Shown here piece after piece: positions 7,789-15,886 of a stretch of DNA of 64,000 nt (positions within the stretch are counted from its first letter, which is position 1; each line of letters opens with the position of its first letter). The stretch lies in the NCBI GenBank assembly GCA_021779095.1, contig JAJYBI010000014.1, positions 1-64,000 on the forward strand, written 5' to 3'. The position numbers were made by a program, and so were the translations under genes. Source of the stretch: Deltaproteobacteria bacterium (GTDB lineage Bacteria > Desulfobacterota > Desulfuromonadia > Geobacterales > JAJYBI01). Under the pieces are notes generated by a model. It was not told the origin of the DNA. It did not search any database and saw only the letters and a list, made by a program, of their open reading frames with translations.

Positions 7789-8535
7789 ATGAACGGATTA
7801 CGCATCATCGTCACCGCACTTCTCTGCACCCTGCTCCTCGCCCCCGCCGCCTTCGCCGGCGAGGTCCGCCTTTCCGTGGCCGCCAGCCTGAAGGACGTCA
7901 TGAACGAGCTGACCGGCAGTTACCAGAAAAGCCACCCCGCGGTGCGGTTCGTCGCCAACTACGGCGCCTCGGGCACCCTGGCGAAACAGATCGAGCAGGG
8001 GGCGCCGGTTGACCTGTTCATCTCCGCCAACCCGAAATGGATGGCGTTCCTGCAACAGCAGAACCTCGTGGATGCCGGCAGTATCGCCGTCTTCGCCCAC
8101 AACACCCTCGTCGTCGCCGGCACCGCGGGAACGCGGATCGCCTCCATGCAGGACCTGGCGAAGCTGGGAAGGATCGCCATCGGCAGCCCGAAGAGCGTGC
8201 CGGCCGGCGAGTACGCCATGGCGGCGATCATGAAGGCGGGGATAGGGAGCCAGCTCGCCGGAAAGCTCGTCATGGCGCGGGACGTGCGGGACTGCCTCAT
8301 GTACGCGGAGGAGGGGGAAGTGGACGGCGCCTTCGTCTACCGCACCGATGCCCTGCTGGCGAAACGGGCGAAGGTCCTCTTCACCGTCCCGCCGGCACTC
8401 TACCCGCGGGTCACCTATCCAATGGGGCTCACCACCGTCGGGGCGAAGAACGGCGATGCAGCGGTCTTCTACCGGTTCCTGCAGGGCGCGGCCGCCCGGC
8501 AGATCCTCGGCCGGTACGGGTTCTCGCTGAAATGA
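7789..8535 (+). CDS. modA: Molybdate ABC transporter, periplasmic binding protein ModA
   Basis: This 248-residue secreted protein has a signal peptide cleaved near AFAGE. Typical ModA segments are LSVAASLKDVMNEL, NYGASGTLAKQIEQGAPVDLFISA and GSPKSVPAGEYA; their Ser and backbone groups cradle molybdate or tungstate. It captures the anion in the periplasm and delivers it to ModB. It is the first gene of modABC, with short spacing to modB, and sits behind a ModE-like box. Discrimination between molybdate and tungstate cannot be judged from sequence. Confidence 0.95.
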   Translation: MNGLRIIVTALLCTLLLAPAAFAGEVRLSVAASLKDVMNELTGSYQKSHPAVRFVANYGASGTLAKQIEQGAPVDLFISANPKWMAFLQQQNLVDAGSIAVFAHNTLVVAGTAGTRIASMQDLAKLGRIAIGSPKSVPAGEYAMAAIMKAGIGSQLAGKLVMARDVRDCLMYAEEGEVDGAFVYRTDALLAKRAKVLFTVPPALYPRVTYPMGLTTVGAKNGDAAVFYRFLQGAAARQILGRYGFSLK

Positions 8536-8593
8536 ACCGGCAACCCGTTCCAAACGCCACCGCTGGTCGTACAACACGGCACGGAGAAAATAC

Positions 8594-9277
8594 GTGACCA
8601 CCCTGTCCCCCGCCGATTACGACGCCATCCGGCTCTCCCTGAAGGTCGCCCTGACGGCGACGATCTGCTCGCTCCCCGCGGGGTTCGCGGTTGCCTACGC
8701 CGTCACCTACCTGCGGTTCCGGGGCAAGGTGGTGCTGGACGTCCTCGTCAACCTGCCGCTCACCCTGCCGCCGGTAGTGGTGGGCTACCTGCTGCTGCTC
8801 ATCCTGGGCAGGAACGGCTGGATCGGGAGGCTTCTGGAGCACGCCGGCATCCGGATCGTCTTCACCTGGAGGGCGGCGGTGATCGCCTCGGCGGTGGTGG
8901 GGTTCCCGCTGATGGTGCGGGCGATCCGGATCGGCATGGAGTCCATCGACGGCCGGCTCATCCAGGCGTCACGCACCCTGGGCGCCCGCTGGTACGATAC
9001 CCTGTTCACCGTCATCCTGCCGCTCTCCATCCGGGGGCTCATTGCCGGCTCGTCGCTCATGTTCGCCCGCAGCCTGGGTGAATTCGGCGCCACCATCATC
9101 GTTGCCGGCGACATCCCCGGCGTGACGCAGACGATCCCCCTGGCGATCTACGACTACGCGAGTTCGCCGACCAGCGAGTCCATGGCCCTGTCGCTCTGCA
9201 TCGTCTCGGTAACCATCTCGGTCGTCGTGCTCTTCTTCCATGAAATACTCGGCCGCAGACTGGCGTGGAGGGAGTGA
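8594..9277 (+). CDS. modB: Molybdate ABC transporter permease ModB
   Basis: This 227-residue inner-membrane protein has about five to six hydrophobic segments. The cytoplasmic EAA-type loop, QASRTLGARWYDTLFTVILP, contacts the ATPase. Length and the segment LPLTLPPVVVGYLLLL are typical of ModB. Translation starts at GTG 8594, five bases after CGGAGAAAA; no upstream ATG fits. It follows modA by 58 bases and abuts modC. Confidence 0.95.
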   Translation: MTTLSPADYDAIRLSLKVALTATICSLPAGFAVAYAVTYLRFRGKVVLDVLVNLPLTLPPVVVGYLLLLILGRNGWIGRLLEHAGIRIVFTWRAAVIASAVVGFPLMVRAIRIGMESIDGRLIQASRTLGARWYDTLFTVILPLSIRGLIAGSSLMFARSLGEFGATIIVAGDIPGVTQTIPLAIYDYASSPTSESMALSLCIVSVTISVVVLFFHEILGRRLAWRE

Positions 9278-9278
9278 C

Positions 9279-10334
9279 GTGGAACTGCAGCTGACGCTAC
9301 GGAAACGGTTCGGCTCCTTCACCCTGGAAATGGATCACCGGTTCCGGGGGGAGAGGTTCGGCATCTTCGGCAGGTCGGGGAGCGGCAAGTCCACCCTGGC
9401 CGGACTGGTGGCGGGACTTCTGCAGCCGGACAGCGGGCTCATCCGGCTCGACGGCGAGACGCTCTTCAGCAGCGCCGAGCGGATCAACCTCTCCCCCGAG
9501 CGCCGCCGGATCGGCATCGTCTTCCAGCACCCGACCCTGTTTCCGCACCTGACGGTGGAGGGGAACCTGCGCTACGGGCTGAAGCGCTGCGCGCCCGTGC
9601 ACCGGACCATCGACTTCAAGACCATCGTGGAGATTCTGCAGATCGGCCACCTGCTGGAACGGGGGGTGGAGAACCTGTCCGGGGGGGAGAAGCAGCGTGT
9701 CGCCATCGGCCGGGCGGTCCTCGCCAACCCGCGCCTGCTCATCATGGACGAGCCGCTGTCCGCCCTGGACGACACCTTGCGGTTCCAGATCATCCCCTAC
9801 CTGCGAAGTGTCTCCGAGCGGTTCGGCATCCCGTACCTGTTCGTCTCCCACTCCCTCATCGAGATGCGCCTGATGACCGACCGGGTGATCGCCGTAGAGG
9901 GGGGAAGGATCACCGACGACGCGACGGCGGACCGGCTGGCGAGGCACCTCATGGGCACAAGCATGACCGGCTACATCAACATCCTGCACCTGGGTCCCTG
10001 CCGCGCGGTGGACGGCCTGCACGCCTGCCGGTGGGGGGACGGCGAGCTGCTGATATCCGCCGGCTGCAACGGAGAGGCGACCACCTTCGAGCTCTCGTCC
10101 AAGGATATCATCCTGTTCAAGAAGCACCCGGAGGCGATCAGCGCCCGGAACCTCCTCCCCTGCACCGTCGTCGACACGTTCGCCTCCGGAACCCGGACCG
10201 GCGTCGAACTGGCGTGGGGGAGTGCACGTCTCGTGGCGGAGGTGGTGCACCAGGCCGCCGCGGAACTGGAAATCGCCCCCGGAAGCCCTGTTTTCGCCGC
10301 CATCAAGGCATCCGCATTCCGAAAATTGTACTGA
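9279..10334 (+). CDS. modC: Molybdate ABC transporter ATP-binding protein ModC
   Basis: This 351-residue ATPase has Walker A GRSGSGKST, Q-loop VFQHP, signature LSGGEKQR, Walker B LLIMDEP and a switch His (FVSHS). A C-terminal Mop/TOBE domain (from about residue 280, with the ISARNLLPCTV motif) would sense intracellular molybdate. I chose the GTG at 9279, which lies one base after the modB stop and behind GGAGGGAG. A start at 9240 inside modB is possible but lacks a ribosome binding site. It energises uptake through ModB. Confidence 0.95.
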   Translation: MELQLTLRKRFGSFTLEMDHRFRGERFGIFGRSGSGKSTLAGLVAGLLQPDSGLIRLDGETLFSSAERINLSPERRRIGIVFQHPTLFPHLTVEGNLRYGLKRCAPVHRTIDFKTIVEILQIGHLLERGVENLSGGEKQRVAIGRAVLANPRLLIMDEPLSALDDTLRFQIIPYLRSVSERFGIPYLFVSHSLIEMRLMTDRVIAVEGGRITDDATADRLARHLMGTSMTGYINILHLGPCRAVDGLHACRWGDGELLISAGCNGEATTFELSSKDIILFKKHPEAISARNLLPCTVVDTFASGTRTGVELAWGSARLVAEVVHQAAAELEIAPGSPVFAAIKASAFRKLY

Positions 10335-10476
10335 TCAAACAGCCCCCGCAATTATGCACAAATATTAGTCATCAATGCCACTAAGTTTTCCACCAGAGCT
10401 CCGGCAAACCGGCCGGCAGCAGGACGCACCGCCACAACAGACCGTTATCATGGAACATTTGAGCAGCAAAAGATTC

Positions 10477-10492
10477 TGGCACGGCATGTGCT
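10477..10492 (+). promoter_or_regulatory. Sigma-54-type promoter for the outer-membrane protein gene
   Basis: TGGCACG-GCATG-TGCT matches the -24/-12 consensus (TGGCACG-N4-TTGC class) with GG and GC exactly 10 bases apart. The leader to the ATG at 10682 would be about 180 bases. The rest of the interval 10335-10681 holds no gene I can support. Confidence 0.65.
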
Positions 10493-10681
10493 ATCACTTT
10501 GCAAAACTCCGTACACTGTGGTGCGCCCCATATGCAAGGACAGGCAGATACGTCTCTTCACCACACTTGCGGTAAGAGGCGTTTGTTTATCTAAAAATCG
10601 CGGAAAGGAGGCAGAATCGTTCGCGCACCGCTGCACCATGAAAGTCTTTCATCTTTTATTATTCAAAGGAGAGTATCGGTT

Positions 10682-11428
10682 ATGAAAAAAATAATCACGA
10701 AACTGGCTGCAGCAGCGGCACTCACCATGGCGCTGGCGGCCCCGGCCATGGCGACCCCCTCGACGCAGATCTGGATTCCGTCCACCGACATCCAGGCGTA
10801 CAAGACCGGGCATCTCGGCATCGACAACTACATCCGGACCACGAGCCACGACGGCGGCAACAACTTCTACGACATCGGCCTGACGGCGGGCGTCCTGCCG
10901 TTCGAGAAGATCCAGGCGGAAATCGGCATCGACTACCTGGACGGCGGCATCAACTCCACGGCCGACAAGAGCCCCTTCTACTTCAACGGCAAGATCGGCA
11001 CCCCGGAAGACGCGTGGTTCAAAGGTTCTCCCGCCATCGCCGGCGGTCTGTACAATGCGGGCACCAAGCTCGGCGTGACCACCCAGAACATCGCCTACGG
11101 CCTCGTCGCCAAGACCCTGCCGGTCATCGGCAGGCTCTCCGTCGGCGGCTACCACGGCTCCAAAACGGCGCTGGGCTCCGGTCAGAACAACGGCGTGCTC
11201 GCCTCCTGGGACCGCACCATGAGCGAGATCTCCGACAAGCTCTGGATGGCGGTTGATTACCAGAGCGGCAACAGCTATATGGGCGCCCTGAACTTCGGCG
11301 TTTCCTGGGCCTTCTCCAAAAACGTGTCGGTCATCTTCGGCTACGACATCTACAACAACACGGATATCAGCACCGGCGGCGGCGGCCAGAACACGTTCAC
11401 CACCCAGCTGGACATCAATTTCCCGTAG
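10682..11428 (+). CDS. Secreted, probably outer-membrane, protein of unknown function
   Basis: This is a 248-residue protein with a signal peptide (MKKIITKLAAAAALTMALAA, cleaved after AMA). The rest is a sequence of alternating short strands with Gly/Asn turns, ending TTQLDINFP, consistent with a small beta-barrel of 8 to 12 strands. I do not recognise a named family. The start follows AAAGGAG. It sits behind a sigma-54-type promoter and 151 bases before a large amino-acid permease, so it may be the outer-membrane pore for the same substrate. That role is inference. Confidence 0.75.
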   Translation: MKKIITKLAAAAALTMALAAPAMATPSTQIWIPSTDIQAYKTGHLGIDNYIRTTSHDGGNNFYDIGLTAGVLPFEKIQAEIGIDYLDGGINSTADKSPFYFNGKIGTPEDAWFKGSPAIAGGLYNAGTKLGVTTQNIAYGLVAKTLPVIGRLSVGGYHGSKTALGSGQNNGVLASWDRTMSEISDKLWMAVDYQSGNSYMGALNFGVSWAFSKNVSVIFGYDIYNNTDISTGGGGQNTFTTQLDINFP

Positions 11429-11451
11429 TACGTACCTCCTTCTTTTGTTAT

Positions 11452-11475
11452 GGGGGGGCCACTGCCCCCCACTTT
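11452..11475 (+). terminator. GC-rich hairpin between the outer-membrane gene and the permease
   Basis: GGGGGGC (11453-11459) pairs with GCCCCCC (11464-11470) around a CACT loop, followed by ACTTTTC. The weak T tract suggests partial termination, leaving some read-through to the permease. Confidence 0.5.
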
Positions 11476-11579
11476 TCGGGGACACACATTTAAGGACACA
11501 GCGTTACAGATAATCATATAAACACACTATGAGAGGGTCAACGGCGCCCCTTTCGAGCACCCACGAAAGGAGAGCACCA

Positions 11580-13472
11580 ATGGCCAACGAACAGGTAGAA
11601 ACAAAAGGCACCCTCGGCCTCACCGGCCTCACCATGAACGCGATGGCGCTGATCGCTCCCGGCGCGTTCCTCTGGCTGACCTTCCAGATGCAGTCTCTCT
11701 ACGGAGCCCCCATGGCCGGCTGCGCCATGTGGTTCGGCATCCTCTTCGCCCTGATCCTCTGCCTCGCCACGGCATACAGCTACGCCGAGCTGTCGAAACT
11801 CTATCCGGGCCCCGGCTCGTCGTACCTGTACGCCGAACAGGCGTTCCTCTCCAAGACCAAGGGGTACAAGTTCGCCCGGGTCGCCAAGTTCTTCACCGGC
11901 TGGGCGAGCCACCTGTACTACTGGGTCTACCCCGGGGTCATGGTCGGCGTCACGGCGATCCTCGCCAGTTTTCTCATGGGCCAGTTTTTCCCCGGCACCT
12001 TCAGCGGCACCTACAACAGCCCGCTCTTCATGGCCCTCTTCTGCATCGTTTTCGCCCTCGGCGTGGCCTACATCGCCTTCCGGGGCGTCACCGGCACCAC
12101 CGCCGTCAACGTGGTGATCAACATCGTGCAGATCTCGGCGCTGCTGGTCTTCTCCGTCATCGCCATCGGCTACCGCGCCCAGCACCCCCAGGGCTCCCAG
12201 GGGTACCATCTCTCCAACGGCGTTGCGATTAATTACCAGGTCGCCCAGGAGGTGGTGAAGGACGACAAGGGGGTGCCGCAGCCGGTACTGGACGCCAACG
12301 GCACGCCGACCGTGGACAAGGACGGCAAGCCGGTCTACCAGATGAAAGACTCCGTGGACAAGGACGGCAACCCCGTGCCGGCGGACAAGGACGGCAAGCC
12401 GGCAACCGACCCGAAGCTCGCCGCGCCGTTTACCGTGGACTATTCCGCCGCCGGCGCCGTCACCAAGGATGACAAGGGGGTGGAAACCTTCAACTACCAC
12501 GCGACGGCCTCATCCGTCGTCGCACCGCACGGCTTCAACTTCATCTTCATCCAGGCTGCCATCGCCATCCTGATCCTCGTCGGCTTCGAATCGGTCACCG
12601 CCATGGCGGACGAGGCGAAACATCCGAAGCGTGACATCCCCCGGGCGGTGCTCCTGTCGCTCGTGATCCAGGGGGCGGTCTGCTACCTGATCGAATACTT
12701 CGCCGCCAACTACATGCTGCACAACGGCTATACCATGTCCATGGCAGGCGCCTCCGGTGCCCCGCTCGGCGACATGATGGTCATCACCGGCACCTGGCTC
12801 TTCGGCAGCTACGCGGCGGGCAAGGCGTTCATGCTCGTACAGGCGTTCACGGTCTTCCTGGCGCTCATCGGCACCACCCTTTCCTGCCTCTCCACCGGCG
12901 CCCGCGTCACCTACGCCATGGGGCGCGACGAGGAGGTGGCATCGCACTTCGGCCTGCTGCACGGCAAGACGATGTCCCCCTACAAGGCGATCTGGGCACT
13001 GGCGTTCATCTCCATCATCGTCGGGATCGTCACCTGCGCGATCTACCTCGGCGGCACCACCCCGGCGGCCCTGGACAAGCACAACATCTGGTACAGCTTC
13101 GGCATCTTCGCACCCGAGACCTACGCAAAGCTCCCGAACACCCTGGTGATCATGACGCTGGTGAGCAACTTCGGCACCTTCCTCCTCTACATGTTCACCT
13201 GCATCATCGCCATGGTGGCGTTCAAGGAGCACCACACCTTCAACGGCATCAAACATGTGGTCATCCCGGTCCTGGGACTCCTGGCGAACCTGGCCTGCAT
13301 GCTCTTCTATCTCGTCGGACCGTTCACGGTCGCGGGGATGAGCTGGAAGGAACCGTACATCGCCCTCGGTATCTGCTCGGTCTGGGGGATCTACGGGGCG
13401 CTCTACTTCCTCACGTCCAGCAAGAAGAAGGGGAAAGAGGTATTCCTGAGCAACCCGGTGGAATCGCACTAG
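11580..13472 (+). CDS. APC-superfamily amino-acid permease with a DxDG-repeat loop
   Basis: This is a 630-residue inner-membrane transporter with about 12 hydrophobic helices. APC hallmarks are the start LGLTGLTMNAMALIAPGAFL, the loop ADEAKHPKRDIPRA, and TLSCLSTGARVTYAMGRDE. Between helices of the first and second half there is an insertion of about 100 hydrophilic residues (about 205-318). It carries four calcium-loop-like units (DANGTP, DKDGKP, DKDGNP, DKDGKP), unusual for this family. The start at 11580 follows AAAGGAGAG; the frame opens at 11529 but without a ribosome binding site. The nitrogen-regulation neighbourhood suggests amino-acid uptake; the substrate is not evident. Confidence 0.88.
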   Translation: MANEQVETKGTLGLTGLTMNAMALIAPGAFLWLTFQMQSLYGAPMAGCAMWFGILFALILCLATAYSYAELSKLYPGPGSSYLYAEQAFLSKTKGYKFARVAKFFTGWASHLYYWVYPGVMVGVTAILASFLMGQFFPGTFSGTYNSPLFMALFCIVFALGVAYIAFRGVTGTTAVNVVINIVQISALLVFSVIAIGYRAQHPQGSQGYHLSNGVAINYQVAQEVVKDDKGVPQPVLDANGTPTVDKDGKPVYQMKDSVDKDGNPVPADKDGKPATDPKLAAPFTVDYSAAGAVTKDDKGVETFNYHATASSVVAPHGFNFIFIQAAIAILILVGFESVTAMADEAKHPKRDIPRAVLLSLVIQGAVCYLIEYFAANYMLHNGYTMSMAGASGAPLGDMMVITGTWLFGSYAAGKAFMLVQAFTVFLALIGTTLSCLSTGARVTYAMGRDEEVASHFGLLHGKTMSPYKAIWALAFISIIVGIVTCAIYLGGTTPAALDKHNIWYSFGIFAPETYAKLPNTLVIMTLVSNFGTFLLYMFTCIIAMVAFKEHHTFNGIKHVVIPVLGLLANLACMLFYLVGPFTVAGMSWKEPYIALGICSVWGIYGALYFLTSSKKKGKEVFLSNPVESH

Positions 13473-13499
13473 TTCTGGTGTTTGCAGCAGATGCGGACA

Positions 13500-13529
13500 G
13501 GGGCGGTTGCCTTCGCGGGTAACCGCCCC
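13500..13529 (+). terminator. Hairpin after the permease gene
   Basis: GGGGCGGTT (13500-13508) pairs with AACCGCCCC (13521-13529). There is no T tract, so termination strength is uncertain. Confidence 0.55.
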
Positions 13530-13612
13530 GTTACCCGGAGAATATCAGACCGGGCGGCCATTCCCGTTTCAACGCTTGATTTCCGCACGATACGTGCTAC
13601 AAAACTCCCACT

Positions 13613-15454
13613 ATGGAACTGATCTACGCCGAGCTATCGTCCGTCGGACCGGTACGCGACAACAACGAGGACTTCGTCGGGTTCTGGCAGCCGCAGACCC
13701 TGGAGGAAAAGCGCAGCCACGGGGCGGTCGCCGCCCTGGCGGACGGCGTGGGGGGGCTCGACCGGGGCGAGGTGGCCAGCCGGCTGGCGGTGGAAACCGC
13801 CCTGCAGACGTTCCGCGAGGCGCCGGAAGGGAAGTCCCCGCAGCAGCTCCTGACCCAGATGTTCAACGCTGCCAACCTGGCGGTGTACGATAAGGCGTCC
13901 GAAAACCACGGCAGGTCCCGCATGGCGACCACCCTCTCCATCGCCGTCCTGCGCAACAACCAGATCGTGGTGGGCAACGTGGGGGACTCCCGGGTCTACC
14001 TCGTGCGCAAGGCCGAGATCACCCAGCTCTCCACGGACCACTCCTACGTGGGGATGCAGCAGAAGTTCGGGCTCATCTCCGAGGAGGACGCCAAGACCAG
14101 CCAGAACCGGAACATCCTCACCCGCAGCGTCGGCCACGACCCGGTCATCCGGGTGGACGTGGAGGAGGCGACGGCCATGAAGGGGGACCGGATCGTGCTC
14201 TGTTCCGACGGTCTCTACGCCCACGTCGCCGACAGCGAGATCGCCGATATCGTCTCCCGCCTCTCCCCTGCCCAGGCCTGCCGCCAGCTGGTGGCACTGG
14301 CGGAGAAGCGCGGTACCGACGACAACCTGTCCGTGCAGGTCCTGCAGATCAACGACGTGGAGGAGCTTTCCTATTACCGCGGGGCGCCCTCATACCACAA
14401 GTCGGTGGATTCCACGGCCGGCTACGAGCTGCAGCCGGGGCAGACCCTCGACGACCGGTTCTTCATCACCGAGACCATAAGCCGCAGCGGCATGGCCACC
14501 ATCTTCAAGGCGACGGACCAGCAGACGAAGGAAACGGTGGCGATCAAGGTCCCGTTCATGCAGTTCGAAAGCGATGCGGGGTTCTATTCGCGCTTCGAGC
14601 GCGAAGAAGAGATCGGCCTCGGCCTCAGTCACCCCTACATCCTCAGGTTCATCCCCATCGAAGGACACCGCAGCCGGCCGTACATCGTCACCGAGTACCT
14701 GCGCGGCTACACTCTCTCGCACCTGCTGAACAGCATGCGCCCCATGCCCGAAAAGGACGCTCTGCCGCTGGCCAGCCGCATCTGCGACGCGCTCGCCTAC
14801 ATGCACGAGCACGGTATCGTGCACCGCGACCTGAAACCGCAGAACATCATGATCTGCTACGACGGCACGATCCGGATCATGGACTTCGGCATCGCCAAGT
14901 CCGCCGAGGGGCGGCGCATCACCTTCGCCGGGTTCACGCCGGCGGTGGGCACTCCCGACTACATGGCCCCCGAGCAGGTGAAGGGGAAGCGCGGCGACGA
15001 ACGGACCGACATCTACAGCCTGGGCGCCATGCTCTACGAGATGGTGGTGGGCGCCACGCCGTTCGAGGCCGAGAACGAGAACATGTTCGTTATCATGAAC
15101 GCCCGCGTCACCGGCGACCCCGCCGCCCCCCGCAAGCGTAACCCGAACGTCTCGCCCCAGGTCGAGGAGATCATCCTCCACGCCATGGAACGCGAGCCGG
15201 GGAAGCGCTACGCCACGGCGGCGGCGATGAAGGAGGAACTGGACGCCCCCGGCACTGTCAGGCTGACCGGCCGCTGCGACCGGCTGAAGAAACCGACCCC
15301 CTGGAAACGGGGCGGCAGGAAGCCGCTCTGGATCGCACTGGGGATCGTTGCGGCGGTTCTCGTGCTGGTCCTTTTGATCTGGATGATCGCCCGGCGCGGT
15401 CCGGCGCAGACCGTCACCGCTCCGGCGCGGACCGGCGGCGCCGTCAACAAATAG
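13613..15454 (+). CDS. Fused PP2C-type protein phosphatase and Ser/Thr protein kinase
   Basis: This is a 613-residue signalling protein. Residues 1 to about 245 are a PP2C phosphatase with metal-binding motifs RDNNEDF, ADGVGG, GDSRVY, SDGLY and DDN. Residues about 275-540 are a Hanks-type kinase with Lys in VAIKVP, catalytic loop HRDLKPQN, DFG in IMDFGIAKS, and APE in YMAPEQ. The glycine loop is weak (SRSGMATIFKA). A single C-terminal membrane helix (about 573-595, WIALGIVAAVLVLVLLIW) tethers it, with a short tail outside. Having both opposing activities in one chain implies local control of a phosphorylation state. No partner substrate is visible nearby. Confidence 0.93.
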   Translation: MELIYAELSSVGPVRDNNEDFVGFWQPQTLEEKRSHGAVAALADGVGGLDRGEVASRLAVETALQTFREAPEGKSPQQLLTQMFNAANLAVYDKASENHGRSRMATTLSIAVLRNNQIVVGNVGDSRVYLVRKAEITQLSTDHSYVGMQQKFGLISEEDAKTSQNRNILTRSVGHDPVIRVDVEEATAMKGDRIVLCSDGLYAHVADSEIADIVSRLSPAQACRQLVALAEKRGTDDNLSVQVLQINDVEELSYYRGAPSYHKSVDSTAGYELQPGQTLDDRFFITETISRSGMATIFKATDQQTKETVAIKVPFMQFESDAGFYSRFEREEEIGLGLSHPYILRFIPIEGHRSRPYIVTEYLRGYTLSHLLNSMRPMPEKDALPLASRICDALAYMHEHGIVHRDLKPQNIMICYDGTIRIMDFGIAKSAEGRRITFAGFTPAVGTPDYMAPEQVKGKRGDERTDIYSLGAMLYEMVVGATPFEAENENMFVIMNARVTGDPAAPRKRNPNVSPQVEEIILHAMEREPGKRYATAAAMKEELDAPGTVRLTGRCDRLKKPTPWKRGGRKPLWIALGIVAAVLVLVLLIWMIARRGPAQTVTAPARTGGAVNK

Positions 15455-15491
15455 GCCGGCCCGTATCGCATTTTCAACCAAGGAGTACTGC

Positions 15492-15812
15492 ATGACCCTC
15501 GTCGCCTGGATCGTATTCATAGCCGCAGCCATCCTGGAGGTGGGCGGCGATGCCGTCATCCGCAAGGGGCTGCGCGGCAGCCTCGTCTGGTTCATCGTCG
15601 CCGGCTTTCTGATGCTGGGGTGCTACGGAGTTGTGGTCAACACCGTCAAATGGGACTTTTCCCGCCTGCTGGGGGTGTACGTGGCCGTGTTCGCCGTGGT
15701 GAGCGTGCTGGCCGGCCGGCTCGTGTTCAGGGAAACCGTCCCCGCCTCCACCTGGGTCGGCCTCGCCATCATCGTCGTCGGCGGTGCGGTAATCCAGACG
15801 GGACACGGCTAG
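15492..15812 (+). CDS. Small four-helix DMT/SMR-like membrane protein
   Basis: This 106-residue protein has four hydrophobic helices. It resembles small multidrug resistance or EamA half-size transporters; AAAILEVGGDAVIRKG places a membrane Glu near residue 16, the position of the proton-coupled Glu in SMR proteins. Such proteins act as dimers. It follows the kinase gene by 37 bases and precedes amtB, with AAGGAG before the start. The substrate is unknown. Confidence 0.75.
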   Translation: MTLVAWIVFIAAAILEVGGDAVIRKGLRGSLVWFIVAGFLMLGCYGVVVNTVKWDFSRLLGVYVAVFAVVSVLAGRLVFRETVPASTWVGLAIIVVGGAVIQTGHG

Positions 15813-15828
15813 GCCCGATGCCTTCAGT

Positions 15829-15845
15829 CCGGAAACGTTTTCCGG
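15829..15845. terminator. Short palindromic hairpin between the DMT and amtB genes
   Basis: CCGGAAA pairs with TTTCCGG around a three-base loop. It has no following T tract on the plus strand and could be a weak terminator or an operator in front of amtB. Confidence 0.35.
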
Positions 15846-15886
15846 GCGTCACAGTAGCACCAGTATCTGACGTAAAGGAGCACACC

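Noticed and set aside
10375-10575. 66-codon frame in the leader of the outer-membrane gene
   Set aside because: No ribosome binding site and it overlaps the sigma-54-type promoter.
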